A stretch of DNA of 64,000 nt from Myxococcus eversor (GTDB taxonomy: Bacteria; Myxococcota; Myxococcia; Myxococcales; Myxococcaceae), in the NCBI RefSeq assembly GCF_010894455.1, contig NZ_JAAIXY010000013.1:186001-250000 (forward strand), written 5' to 3'. The stretch's first letter is position 1, and every line of letters starts with the position of its first letter. The notes below the pieces were generated by a model. That model was given only the letters and a program-made list of their open reading frames with translations. It was not told the origin of the DNA and did no database searches. The position numbers and the translations under genes were made by a program. Positions 45,267 to 54,223 of the stretch are shown in pieces.

Positions 45267-46535
45267 TCAGTCGCGGCGCGGAAGGTGGATGCTGAACGTC
45301 GTCCCGCGCGCCTGCGTGGAGTCCACCTCGACGCGGCCTCCATGGGCCCGGGCAATCTGGTCCACGATGAAGAGGCCCAGGCCGATGCTGCGCCGCTCCG
45401 CTCCGTGCTCCGTGCCGCGCCGCATGGGCTCGAAGAGGGTGGGAATCACGTCCATGGGAATGGGTGGCCCGGCGTTGCTCACTCGCAGCACCAACTCCTG
45501 GGAGACTCCCTCGCACAGCACCTGGATGCGCGCGTCGGGCGGGCTGTACTGCACGGCGTTGGAGAGCAGGTTGTGAATCACCTGGGCGATGCGGTCCGAG
45601 TCCCAGGCGCCATTCCCATCGCCCCGTGTCTCGACCTCCACCAGCCGCTCCGGCATGACGGACTGCACCTCGTCCACCGCTTGCCGGGTCAATTCGTGCA
45701 GGTCCATGGGCTGGCGATTGACGGGCAGCACCTGGCCCATGCGCGTCTGGGTGAAGTCCAGCAGGTCCCGGATGAGGCGCTGCGCGCGGTCCGCCGAGTC
45801 CACGATGCGTCGGATGGCCTTGCGCGCCCGCTCGTCCAGGTCCGTTCGCCGCACCAGCGTGGAGGCGGAGAGGAGGATGGCGTTGAGCGGGTTGCGGAGG
45901 TCGTGGCTGACGATGCCAATCAATTGTTCGCGAAGAATCGCCGCTTCCTTCGCGCTGAAGAGCTGCGCATCCCTGCGCTCCAACTCGTCCTGGTTCTCGA
46001 GCTGATGGCCGATGAGCTCTCCGAGGTGGCGGAAGACCTCGAGCTTGTCGTCGGCGAGCAGGGCGGGGTTCGCGTCCAGCGCGCACATCACGCCGAAGAA
46101 GGAGCCGTCCCCGCGGTAGAGGGGCACGGCGATGTAGCTCTCCACGCCATAGAGCTTGGGCGCGGGGTGGTCGGAGAAGCGGGGGTCCTCGCTCGCGTGA
46201 TTGACGAGCAGCGGCGTCGCCGAGGTGCGGACCGTGTCGCAGAAGGTCGTGGTGATGGCCAGCGTGTCGCCCGGATTGAGGCCGAAGTTCATCTCATCCA
46301 GCACGGCGCAACACCGCCACTCCTGGGCCGTGACGCGCGCCACCACGGCCAGACGCAGCCCCGTGGTCTGCAGCAGCACGCGCAGCACCGTCTTCACGGC
46401 ATCGATGCGCGCGATGGCCTGGACGTCCGCGGTGAGGCCGACGGGCTGGGCCGCCGACGCGAGCGGTGGCGGACCTGCGAGGGTGCTGTCATCGGCGGCC
46501 ATGTGAAGAGGAACAGCGGTGCCCTCACTCATCAT
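45267..46535 (-). CDS. GAF-domain sensor histidine kinase
   Basis: 422 residues, start MMSEGTAV at 46535. A much longer open frame on this strand is a shadow over the divergent HEAT gene. GAF spans ~45-180 with VESYIAVPLYRGDGSFFGVM; HisKA has His211 in IVSHDLRNPLN; HATPase has N box HNLLSNAVQY and G box GLGLFIVDQIA. It is soluble, with no membrane segment. HisKA/HATPase text is close to that of the kinase at 29-31 kb, so the two kinases share recent ancestry. No response regulator adjoins. Confidence 0.92.
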   Translation of the reverse strand: MMSEGTAVPLHMAADDSTLAGPPPLASAAQPVGLTADVQAIARIDAVKTVLRVLLQTTGLRLAVVARVTAQEWRCCAVLDEMNFGLNPGDTLAITTTFCDTVRTSATPLLVNHASEDPRFSDHPAPKLYGVESYIAVPLYRGDGSFFGVMCALDANPALLADDKLEVFRHLGELIGHQLENQDELERRDAQLFSAKEAAILREQLIGIVSHDLRNPLNAILLSASTLVRRTDLDERARKAIRRIVDSADRAQRLIRDLLDFTQTRMGQVLPVNRQPMDLHELTRQAVDEVQSVMPERLVEVETRGDGNGAWDSDRIAQVIHNLLSNAVQYSPPDARIQVLCEGVSQELVLRVSNAGPPIPMDVIPTLFEPMRRGTEHGAERRSIGLGLFIVDQIARAHGGRVEVDSTQARGTTFSIHLPRRD

Positions 46536-46847
46536 TCTTTGACTGGGGTGCCTGCTCACGGGCGCGAGGCCCTTCCCGCATCCGGGTGGGGCTGTGTGCG
46601 ATCGCCTCCTTGCTGACAGGGAGGACGACGGACTGTCTCCCTCCCGGTGCCTGGGTGGGTGCGGGGCGCCAGAGCCAGGGGGAGGCGGCCCGCCTCGTGG
46701 AAACCCCTGAGTCCCGCCGAGGGAGCGAGGGGTTACACTCTCGCTCCGAGGGCACGGAGCCAGGGGGGAGTACGTGGCACGAGCGCGAACAGCTCCGGGG
46801 CGAGAGTGCGGGCCAGCGTCCGCCGGTGGTCTCATCCGAGGGTGGCC
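46536..46847. other. Divergent intergenic region, 312 bp
   Basis: Between the divergently transcribed GAF kinase and HEAT-repeat genes; it must carry both promoters. No hexamer pair, palindrome or small gene stands out. The open frame through it has no start with a ribosome site and weak codon signature. Confidence 0.4.
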
Positions 46848-48635
46848 ATGAGCGAGCCCCTGACGACGTCGGAGTTGGTGCGCCAGCTCGCGGAGTCCAA
46901 GACAGGTGGTTTCACCGAGAGCATCGCGCGGCTGCGGGCTCGCACGGACCTGGTCGATGCGGCGCGGGCGGCGCTCTCGGGCGGACAGGAGCTGGAGCGG
47001 GTCCTGGTGTTGCTCGCGATGCGGGGACTGGAGGCTCGCGAGGCCCAGGACCTCATGCTCTCCGCGCTGGGGGATGGGTCCGCGCAAGTCCGGGCCATGG
47101 CTGCACGGGGGCTCGCCCTCGCGCCCCGACAGGTGGCCTGGGGGCGGCTGGTCCAGGTCCTGGCGGATGTGGACAGCACGGTGCGGCGCCAGGCCATGGA
47201 GTCCCTCGCGCGAATCGACACCTCCGCCGCGGGCGCGCTGCTGGGGGAGCGTTATGCCCACGTGTCGGAGTCCGAGCGGTTGACCCTGCTCGATGTCGCG
47301 AGTGAGGAGGCGACGCCGGAGTGGCTGTCCCTCGCGTGTCAGGGGCTCGCGGATGAGCTGCCGTCCATCCGAGTCGCTGCCGTCGCGGCGATGGCGGCGG
47401 TGGAGGGTCCGTCCGCGGACCGCGCGCTCGTGGCGGCGCTCCAGGACGTGGACGAGGAGGTGCGCGTCGCGGCCGTCGAGGCCCTCACCCCGCGCGACAC
47501 GCTTTTCGAGGAGCCGTTCCTGGCCATGCTCGCGGATGTCTCGCCCACCGTGCGGATGCGGGCGCTCCAGGCGCTGCTTCGACGGGGAACCACGGCGGGG
47601 CTCGAGGCGCTGATTCCACTGCTGGAGGACCCGGTTCCGCAGCTCCGGAAGATGGCCATCCTCGCCATCGGTGAACTCGGCTGTGGCGCGGCGATTCCGC
47701 GACTCATCGACGAAGCGCGGCGCGCCACCGACGCGGAGGAGCGCGCCTCCCTCGTCACCGCGCTCGGGGCCCTGGGCGCACGAGACGGGGAACCGGTCCT
47801 CCAGGCGGCGCTCCAGGACGCGTCCGCGCGCGTGCGAACCTCGGCGGTGGTGGCGTGGCCTCGGATTGTCGGCGCATCGCGGGCGCTCGCCCCGCTGCGC
47901 GGATTGCTGCGCGGCGACCCGGACTGGCAGGTGCGCTCCCAGGCGGCGCTCGCGCTCACCGGCGCGGCGTCGGCGGCTGATGAGGACCTGGCCGTGGCGC
48001 TCACGCGAGACGTGGACCCGAGGGTGCGCTCGGCGGCGGCGGGGGTGCTCGCGGACAGGGCCGGCGTGGAGGTGGACGCGGCGCTGGTGAAGGCGCTCTC
48101 GGACCCCGAGCCCGAGGTGCGGTTGAAGGCGGTGCGCGCGCTGGGCCGACGACTGGTGTCGGAGGCGCGTTCCGACCTGCTCGCGCTGGAGGCCACGGAG
48201 CCGCGGCGCGACGTGCGCGCGGAAGTTCGCCTGGCGCTCTCGCGACTGGAGCAGGACCGGACGGGAGTGGAGGACGACGAGCGCCCGGAGCGCGAGCTGT
48301 TCGACCCGGCGGGACTGGGTGTGGCGTTCGCCACGTGGGTGAGGGACCCCGACTGGTATCCCGTCTCGGACCGGCTGGTGTTCTATCGGGAAGGGGAGCT
48401 GGAGAGCATCGACCTGGAGGAGCAGGTCCAGGTCCATGACTACTCCGTCGATGTCGGCCACCTCCGGTTGCGACGGCCGGGCACGCCGCAGTTGTTGACC
48501 GCGTTCCATGTGGAGCGCACGACCTGGCCTGCTTCGGAGCAGGGAGAGCAACCCTGCTACCGGCTGGAGCTGCACACCGACGTGCTCACGGGCTCTGGAC
48601 ACCCTCGGGTCTTCTATTGCTTCGACGTGCGCTAG
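46848..48635 (+). CDS. HEAT-repeat scaffold protein
   Basis: 595 residues from MSEPLTTSELV (ATG at 46848). About twelve HEAT/PBS-lyase-type helical pairs cover residues ~25-500 (for example DVDEEVRVAAVEAL, DVSPTVRMRALQAL, DPVPQLRKMAILAIGEL, DVDPRVRSAAAGVL, DPEPEVRLKAVRAL). The last ~100 residues are a separate globular region (WVRDPDWYPVSDRLVFYREGEL). No signal peptide. The fold mediates protein contacts; the partner is unknown. The lipoprotein gene begins 10 bp after its stop, so both are in one operon. Confidence 0.85.
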   Translation: MSEPLTTSELVRQLAESKTGGFTESIARLRARTDLVDAARAALSGGQELERVLVLLAMRGLEAREAQDLMLSALGDGSAQVRAMAARGLALAPRQVAWGRLVQVLADVDSTVRRQAMESLARIDTSAAGALLGERYAHVSESERLTLLDVASEEATPEWLSLACQGLADELPSIRVAAVAAMAAVEGPSADRALVAALQDVDEEVRVAAVEALTPRDTLFEEPFLAMLADVSPTVRMRALQALLRRGTTAGLEALIPLLEDPVPQLRKMAILAIGELGCGAAIPRLIDEARRATDAEERASLVTALGALGARDGEPVLQAALQDASARVRTSAVVAWPRIVGASRALAPLRGLLRGDPDWQVRSQAALALTGAASAADEDLAVALTRDVDPRVRSAAAGVLADRAGVEVDAALVKALSDPEPEVRLKAVRALGRRLVSEARSDLLALEATEPRRDVRAEVRLALSRLEQDRTGVEDDERPERELFDPAGLGVAFATWVRDPDWYPVSDRLVFYREGELESIDLEEQVQVHDYSVDVGHLRLRRPGTPQLLTAFHVERTTWPASEQGEQPCYRLELHTDVLTGSGHPRVFYCFDVR

Positions 48636-48645
48636 AGTCTCCTCC

Positions 48646-49404
48646 ATGTCCCGCACCTCGTCTCGTCGTCCCAGCGGCGCCATGCGCCATGCGGCTTTCC
48701 TGCTCGTCGTCTTGATGGCCGCGGGATGCAGGTGCAGACGGACCGAGTCCGTGCGCAGTGAGACGGTGGGCTCCGCGGTCATCACCCACGTGCGGACCTG
48801 CGAGGTGCTCGACTGGGAGAGCGGCTCCTGTCGGACGGACTCCGTCCTGACGGTCGGCTCGGTGCGCATCCCGGAGGTGGGCAACGCCTCCCCCAGCCCC
48901 ACCGGAAAGCGGGCGTTCGTGGGCATGCGAGACGGCACCGACATCCTTGTCGACACCCGGTCCGGAGCGATTCTCAGCCGCTTCCCCGTGTTCGCGCAGG
49001 ACAGGGAGTGGTGCGATGACTCGGAGCTGATTGTCATCTCGCCCTTGGCGCACTTCGAGGGGGAGGGCTACAAGGGCACCACCCTGGAGTTGGTGTGGTT
49101 CGAGAGTGACACGGAGGTCCGCCGTGTCGTCGTCTACAAGGGACTGCGCGCCGCGCCCCGCGTCCTGTGCGGGCCCGGACATACGATGGCGTTCGCCCTG
49201 GAGGCCGAAAAGCGGGACGGGCCGCCGGAGCTGTACCGCTGGAGCCAGAAGGACGGACTCCAACTCGTGGAGACCTGGCCCGGCTCCATCGAGGGTGGAG
49301 GCGCACCGGACCTCGTCCTCTCCTGGGCGTCCTCCGGACGGCCCGACTGGTGCGCGCGGAGCCGGCCGTATGACTTGAACCGCTGCGTCCCACCCGCGCG
49401 CTGA
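48646..49404 (+). CDS. Lipoprotein, unknown function
   Basis: 252 residues if started at ATG 48646 (MSRTSSRRPSG); ATG at 48682 (MRHAAFLLVV) gives a shorter signal peptide and is equally good. Lipobox LMAAGC. The body has six or seven beta-type blades with VGMRDGTDILVDTRSGAILS and DSELIVISPLAHFEGEG, and four Cys. Co-transcribed with the HEAT-repeat gene 10 bp upstream. I do not recognise a family. Confidence 0.7.
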   Translation: MSRTSSRRPSGAMRHAAFLLVVLMAAGCRCRRTESVRSETVGSAVITHVRTCEVLDWESGSCRTDSVLTVGSVRIPEVGNASPSPTGKRAFVGMRDGTDILVDTRSGAILSRFPVFAQDREWCDDSELIVISPLAHFEGEGYKGTTLELVWFESDTEVRRVVVYKGLRAAPRVLCGPGHTMAFALEAEKRDGPPELYRWSQKDGLQLVETWPGSIEGGGAPDLVLSWASSGRPDWCARSRPYDLNRCVPPAR

Positions 49405-49512
49405 ATCGCGCGGTGCGTGTCATGTTGACCCGGGGTGGGAAATGCCCCCCACCCGCGAAGGCTTGAGGTTGAGTGCGTTCACCCGGCGCAGGCCATCGGG
49501 AACGGGAGACGC

Positions 49513-50880
49513 ATGAGGACCGGGACACTGTTCGTCGCATTGGGATGTATCGCCTTGGGCTCGGTGGGTTGTGGCTCCGACACGCCCCCCGCCAAGAACT
49601 GGGAGGTGGGCTCGGGACTCCGGCTGGTTGACGACAACGTCGTCAGCGTCGCGTACGGCTCGGGGCCTGGGACGGTGGCGGAGGGCAATGACCCCCGGCT
49701 CACGGATGCGCGTGCACCCCTGCCCGGCAATGGGAGCTACATCCAGAATGGGACGCAGCCCCAGGACGCGTCGCTGTCCCTGTCGGGCGCGGCCACCGCG
49801 AAGTCCGGCATGTTCGTTGACGGGGCGGCGGCGGTCACCACTCCCGCGCCACTCCTGCGCGTGACGAACACCGTCGCTGACACGCTCATGTGGGACGCGT
49901 TTCCCCTCTTCACCGTGGACTCGGCGGGCGGACTGCTGGCGCGTGGCGAGCTGGGCGTCGGCGCGGTCCCGATGAGCGGCAAGGGGTACCGGCTGATGTG
50001 GGCTCCCTCGCGTGCCGCGTTTCGCGCGGGCTATGCGGACGACGAATGGAATGACGCCAACCTGGGGATGTATTCCTGGGCAGGTGGCACGAAGTCCCGG
50101 GCGAGCGCGTACGGGGGCTTCGCCTTCGGCGACCAGTGTCTGTCGAGCGGCACGGTGGCGGTGTGCTTCGGCTCGCAGAACCAGGCGTCTGGCACGGCGA
50201 GCTTCGCGAGTGGCGCCAGCTCCATCGCGAGCGGCTTCGGCTCCGTGGCCATGGGCTACACCAACAGCGCCACGGGACAGGGCTCCATCGCGGTGGGATA
50301 CCGCGTCTCGGCCAACGCGGACTACAGCACGGCCCTGGGGCACCGGGTGACGTCGGGAGGCCGCACGGGCTCGTTCATCTGGGGAGACGAGTCGACCACC
50401 ACCGTCGCCAGCAACACCCTGGACAACCAGTTCATGGTGCGCGCCGCGGGCGGCGTCTTCCTGCGGACGAATGCCGCGCTGACCACGGGCTGCAACCTGC
50501 CCGCGGGCTCCGGTGTGTTCAGCTGCACGTCGGACCGTCACCAGAAGGAGGACTTCCGCCACGTCGACGGCGAGCAGCTCCTGGCGAAGGTGGCGCGGCT
50601 CCCCGTGGAGACCTGGCGCTACAAGGAAGAGGCCTCGGGCGTGCGTCACCTGGGGCCGGTGGCCCAGGACTTCCGGGCGGCCTTCGGCCTGGGGACGGAT
50701 GACACCAGCATCGGCATGCTCGACATCGATGGGGTGAACATGGCCGCCATCCAGGCGCTGGAGCGCCGCACGCGCGAGCTTCACGTCCGTGACGCGGAGG
50801 TCGACGCGCTGAAGGCGGAGCTGGCCGAGCTGAAGCGCAGCGTGGCGGAGCTGAAGTCAGCCATGCCCCGCACGCGTTGA
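49513..50880 (+). CDS. Lipoprotein with S74 intramolecular chaperone domain
   Basis: 455 residues from MRTGTLFVALGC (ATG at 49513, with GGGAG upstream). Lipobox GSVGC. The central region has YadA-head-like left-handed helix repeats (SGTASFASGASSIASGFGSVAMGYTN and SATGQGSIAVGYRVSANADY). The C-terminal ~130 residues match the peptidase S74/endosialidase chaperone domain: SDRHQKEDFRHVDG carries the Ser-Lys processing dyad, and a terminal coiled coil (ELHVRDAEVDALKAEL) should trimerise. In tail spikes this domain folds the trimer and cuts itself off; its use on a lipid-anchored protein is unusual. Confidence 0.82.
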   Translation: MRTGTLFVALGCIALGSVGCGSDTPPAKNWEVGSGLRLVDDNVVSVAYGSGPGTVAEGNDPRLTDARAPLPGNGSYIQNGTQPQDASLSLSGAATAKSGMFVDGAAAVTTPAPLLRVTNTVADTLMWDAFPLFTVDSAGGLLARGELGVGAVPMSGKGYRLMWAPSRAAFRAGYADDEWNDANLGMYSWAGGTKSRASAYGGFAFGDQCLSSGTVAVCFGSQNQASGTASFASGASSIASGFGSVAMGYTNSATGQGSIAVGYRVSANADYSTALGHRVTSGGRTGSFIWGDESTTTVASNTLDNQFMVRAAGGVFLRTNAALTTGCNLPAGSGVFSCTSDRHQKEDFRHVDGEQLLAKVARLPVETWRYKEEASGVRHLGPVAQDFRAAFGLGTDDTSIGMLDIDGVNMAAIQALERRTRELHVRDAEVDALKAELAELKRSVAELKSAMPRTR

Positions 50881-51237
50881 ACGCTCTTGCGTGAGCACCC
50901 GGTCCGCGTCGCCACGGACACAGGGGACAACACGGGGGCCCTCCGGGAGGCCGGGCCCCTCCCGTGAGCACGGCTGTGTCACATCCATCATCCCCAAGTA
51001 GTGGAACATACGTAGAACGGCTTGCTTTCAATCCAATACATGGGTGCGGGCTGTCGCACATGGTTCATCCGATGTGTACTGGATGACAGGTCTCCTCGTG
51101 ATTGGCGTCGCGCCGGGGCCCTTCTGGATGCGGCCTCGGGTGAGAGGGGGGCGGACGCGGGAGGACCTGGTGCGGGGGCGGGAGGCTTGCTGGATTGTGT
51201 TAGCCTTGACGCCGCCGTCCCCATCGAAAGGCTTGTC
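50881..51237. other. Intergenic region, 357 bp
   Basis: Follows the S74 lipoprotein gene and precedes the small Cys-rich protein. It contains two overlapping hairpins that exclude each other: GGGGCCC (50935-50941) with GGGCCCC (50953-50959), and CGGGAGG (50944-50950) with CCTCCCG (50958-50964). The first or second may be the terminator. Further on, the promoter of the Cys-rich gene is expected, but no clear hexamer pair is visible. Confidence 0.4.
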
Positions 51238-51438
51238 ATGCGCAAGGGATTCCAGAAGTGGGTCTTTGTCGTGGGCGTCGTTGTCGGAGGCGCATTGGGG
51301 GTGCTTCAGCCGGCGCAGGCGGAGGCGGGCTTGGAGTCGTGTCAGAACATCTGCACCAACGAGGACTGCTCTTGTTTCTTTCAGTGCCGTCCGCTGGGGG
51401 GTCAGTGCGTCTGCAACGACTTCATGGAATGCGTCTGA
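51238..51438 (+). CDS. Secreted 8-cysteine miniprotein
   Basis: 66 residues, ATG at 51238 with AAAGG seven bases upstream. The first ~30 residues are a signal peptide (MRKGFQKWVFVVGVVVGG...) with cleavage predicted after AEA or QAEAG. The mature part of ~36 residues contains eight Cys in a spaced pattern (SCQNIC, EDCSC, FQC, GQCVC, EC), few charged residues and one Pro/Leu/Gly loop. Such a dense Cys pattern usually means a disulfide-knotted extracellular peptide. Toxin, lectin, inhibitor or signalling roles are all possible. I do not recognise a family. Confidence 0.75.
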   Translation: MRKGFQKWVFVVGVVVGGALGVLQPAQAEAGLESCQNICTNEDCSCFFQCRPLGGQCVCNDFMECV

Positions 51439-51448
51439 GGTTCGGTCT

Positions 51449-53860
51449 TCACTGCTCCGAGCGAAGGGCCTCGCTGGGTGGGATTTGGAGGGCGCGGCGC
51501 GCGGGCAGCCAGCTCGCGAGCAGCGCCACGACTCCCAGCAGGCCGGGGACGGTCAGGAACGTCGCCACGTCGAAGGCGTGCACGCCGTAGAGCATTCCCG
51601 ACAGGCTTCGCGCGAGCAGGACGGCCCCCACCATGCCCACCGCCACACCCGTGGTCGCCAGTCGTGCTCCCTGGCCCACCACCAGCCGGAGCACCTGGGA
51701 GTCCGTCGCTCCCAATGCCATGCGGATGCCCAGCTCGCGGGTCCGCTGGCTCACTGAATACGCCACCACCCCGTAGAGGCCCACGCCGGCGAGGGACAGG
51801 CCCAGGCCCGCGAGCAGCGCCAGCAGTCCTCCCATGACACGCGTGGGGCCGAGGCTCGCGTCGACCACGTCCTCCAGCGCCCGCGCGGTACCCAACGGCA
51901 GGTCCGGGTCCACCGCGCGGAAGCGCTCGCGCAGCGCGGGGACGAGCGCGTCCAGCGGCGTCGAGGAGCGCACGACGAGCACCATGTACAGCGCCGGGAA
52001 CTGGTTCATGGGGAGGTAGACCTCCGCGTGGGGCGCCTCGCCCACGGAGCCGTGGCGGACGTCGCGCGCCACGCCCACCACCTCGCGGTAGTCCTCGCCG
52101 TCCATCGTCAACTTCACCCGCTTACCCAGCGCCTGCCCGTCTGGAAAGTGCCGGCGCGCGAAGGTCTCGTTGACCACCATGACCTGGGGCGCGCTCCCGG
52201 TGTCCGTGTCCGCGATGGCACGCCCCTCCTTCAGCGGGATTCCCAGCGTCTCGAAGAGGCCCTCGCTCACGGTGCGGAACGTGGCCAGCTCTCGCGTGTC
52301 CGCGGCGGCTGGTGACTCGCCGGGGAGCAGCACGCCGCTGACCCCGTTGCGACCCCACAAGGGCACGGTGCTGGCCAGCGCCGCCGAGGACACCCCGGGA
52401 AGCGTCCGCACGTCTTCCACGAGCGTGGAGAGCGCGAGTCGCTTCCTCGCGTCGTCCTCGTACTTGTTTCCAGGGAGCAGCACGTCCGTGGCGATGACGC
52501 CGTGAGGCTCGAAGCCCAGCGGCGCCTCATGCAGTGCTCGCAGCGTGCGCAGCATCAGTCCCGCTCCGACGAGGGGCACCAGCGCCAGCGCCACCTGCGC
52601 GACGACCAGCAGCGCCCGCAGTCGCCCGGTGCCCGTCACGCTTCGTCCTCCACGTGCCACGCCCAGCGCGCCCAGGGCCTCCGCCCGCGCCGCGCGCAGC
52701 GCCGGCACCAGGCCGAACAGCAGGCTGGTGGACAGCGACACGCCGAGCGCGATGACAAGCACATGAGACTCCAGTCGCACGCTCTCGGGAGGAAGCACGC
52801 CCGGGGGGATGAGCAGTCGCAGCAGGTCCAGGCCCCACAGCGCGAGCAGGAGTCCCATGCCACCACCCGCCAGGGCGAGCAGGGCGCTCTCCACCAGGAA
52901 CTGCCTGGCCAACCGCCACCGTCCGGCGCCCAGCGCCGCGCGCACGCAGACCTCGCGCTCGCGTGCGCTGGCCCGCGCGAGTAGCAGGTTGGCCACGTTG
53001 GCGCAGGCCACGAGCAGCACCAGCGCGACGATGCCGGACAAGAGCCACAGCCGCTCGCGCGCCCCTTCCACCACCAGCTCGTGCAGTGGCACCAGCCGCA
53101 CCCCGAACGCCTGCCCCGCCATCGCAGGCTCCTGGGCCAGTCGCACGGCCACGCCCTCCAACTCCTTCCGCGCGGTGTCCAACGACGTCCCCGCCTTCAG
53201 GCGACCTACTGCTCGCAGCGTGACGTCCCCGGGATGATGGGCCTCCCAGACGGGCTCCAGCACGAGCGGGTTCCACAGGTCCACGTCGGGTGCGAAGCGG
53301 AAGGACGCCGGCAGCACGCCCACCACGGTGTGCGGCCTGCCATCGAGCATCAGGCTCTGTCCCAGCGCCTCCGGCCTTCCTCCGAAGCGGCGCTGCCAGA
53401 GGCCGTGGCCGAGCAGCACCACATCGTCCTGCCCCGCCGCCACCTCTTCCTGTCCGAAGGCGCGGCCGAGCACCGGCTGCACGCCGAGCATGGACAAGAG
53501 CCCCGCCGTCGCGCGGCCGGTTCGCAGCCGCTCCGGCGCGGTGCCATCCCCCGTGAGCGTGCGGTCCCAAAGGGCCAGACCCTCCACCTGCTGGAAGGCG
53601 CGGACGTGCTCACGCCATGCTTGCAGCATGAGGTGGCTGACCCCCAGCCGCTCCCGCTGCGCGCTCGACTGGTAGAGCCGCACCAACTGCTCGGGCTCGG
53701 TGTAGGGCAGCGGGCGCAGCATCACCTGATAGACGACGCTGAACACCGCTGTCGTCGCTCCGATGGCAAGGGCGAGCGTGGTCACCACCACCGTGGTGAA
53801 GGCGCGCTCGCGCAGCATCCGACGCAGCGACAGCCGAACTTCCTGGAGGAGCGAGGACAT
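51449..53860 (-). CDS. ADOP/MacB-type ABC transporter permease
   Basis: 803 residues with two MacB-PCD/FtsX halves. The N-terminal half begins MSSLLQEVRLSLRRMLRERAFTTVVVTTLALAIGATTAVFSVV; the second half has VSQRTRELGIRMALGATDSQVLRLVV near the C terminus. This is the ~800-residue duplicated layout of the ADOP family. There is no ATPase domain in the protein or adjacent, so it is an orphan permease needing an ATPase encoded elsewhere. Likely role: export or mechanotransmission across the inner membrane; substrate unknown. It converges on the miniprotein gene with only a 10-bp gap. Confidence 0.88.
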   Translation of the reverse strand: MSSLLQEVRLSLRRMLRERAFTTVVVTTLALAIGATTAVFSVVYQVMLRPLPYTEPEQLVRLYQSSAQRERLGVSHLMLQAWREHVRAFQQVEGLALWDRTLTGDGTAPERLRTGRATAGLLSMLGVQPVLGRAFGQEEVAAGQDDVVLLGHGLWQRRFGGRPEALGQSLMLDGRPHTVVGVLPASFRFAPDVDLWNPLVLEPVWEAHHPGDVTLRAVGRLKAGTSLDTARKELEGVAVRLAQEPAMAGQAFGVRLVPLHELVVEGARERLWLLSGIVALVLLVACANVANLLLARASAREREVCVRAALGAGRWRLARQFLVESALLALAGGGMGLLLALWGLDLLRLLIPPGVLPPESVRLESHVLVIALGVSLSTSLLFGLVPALRAARAEALGALGVARGGRSVTGTGRLRALLVVAQVALALVPLVGAGLMLRTLRALHEAPLGFEPHGVIATDVLLPGNKYEDDARKRLALSTLVEDVRTLPGVSSAALASTVPLWGRNGVSGVLLPGESPAAADTRELATFRTVSEGLFETLGIPLKEGRAIADTDTGSAPQVMVVNETFARRHFPDGQALGKRVKLTMDGEDYREVVGVARDVRHGSVGEAPHAEVYLPMNQFPALYMVLVVRSSTPLDALVPALRERFRAVDPDLPLGTARALEDVVDASLGPTRVMGGLLALLAGLGLSLAGVGLYGVVAYSVSQRTRELGIRMALGATDSQVLRLVVGQGARLATTGVAVGMVGAVLLARSLSGMLYGVHAFDVATFLTVPGLLGVVALLASWLPARRALQIPPSEALRSEQ

Positions 53861-54223
53861 GGGGGCGGTGGCGTTGGTGCAACTCTAGCGCCATGAACTC
53901 CATGGGAAGGAGGGACGTCCTGTCCGACAGGGTGTCCCCGCTCGTCGCGCCCAGCTGTCCGGATGTGGCACGCGCGCTTCCCGGAAGCGGACGCGCCACC
54001 TCGCGGCTCAAGCACTTCGACGAGGGTGCGTGAGCAACCGGCACGAGGGGCATGCGCCCCACGTGTGGAGTGGACAAGCTCCGAAGCCCGCCTGACGCGA
54101 AGGTGCGAATCCCACCGCACGCGCTGTCCCTCCAAGCAGGCGAGCAAGGTAGGTCTTGCGGGCACTTTGCACCGGGCACCATGGGACACACCCTCCCTCC
54201 CAGTCTTTCCTGTAGGGGGCGGC
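53861..54223. other. Divergent intergenic region, 363 bp
   Basis: Separates the leftward ADOP permease from the rightward TDGT-repeat lipoprotein and must carry both promoters. TGGCACG at ~53966 resembles the -24 half of a sigma-54 site, but the -12 half (TTGC) is not present at the right spacing. No gene or strong repeat is supported. Confidence 0.4.

Noticed and set aside
46536..49037. Extension of the GAF kinase frame across the HEAT-repeat gene
   Set aside because: Only the part after MMSEGTAV is kinase; upstream text is low complexity and antisense to a good HEAT-repeat gene.
53960..53985. Sigma-54-type promoter (TGGCACG)
   Set aside because: The -12 element TTGC is missing at the required spacing.
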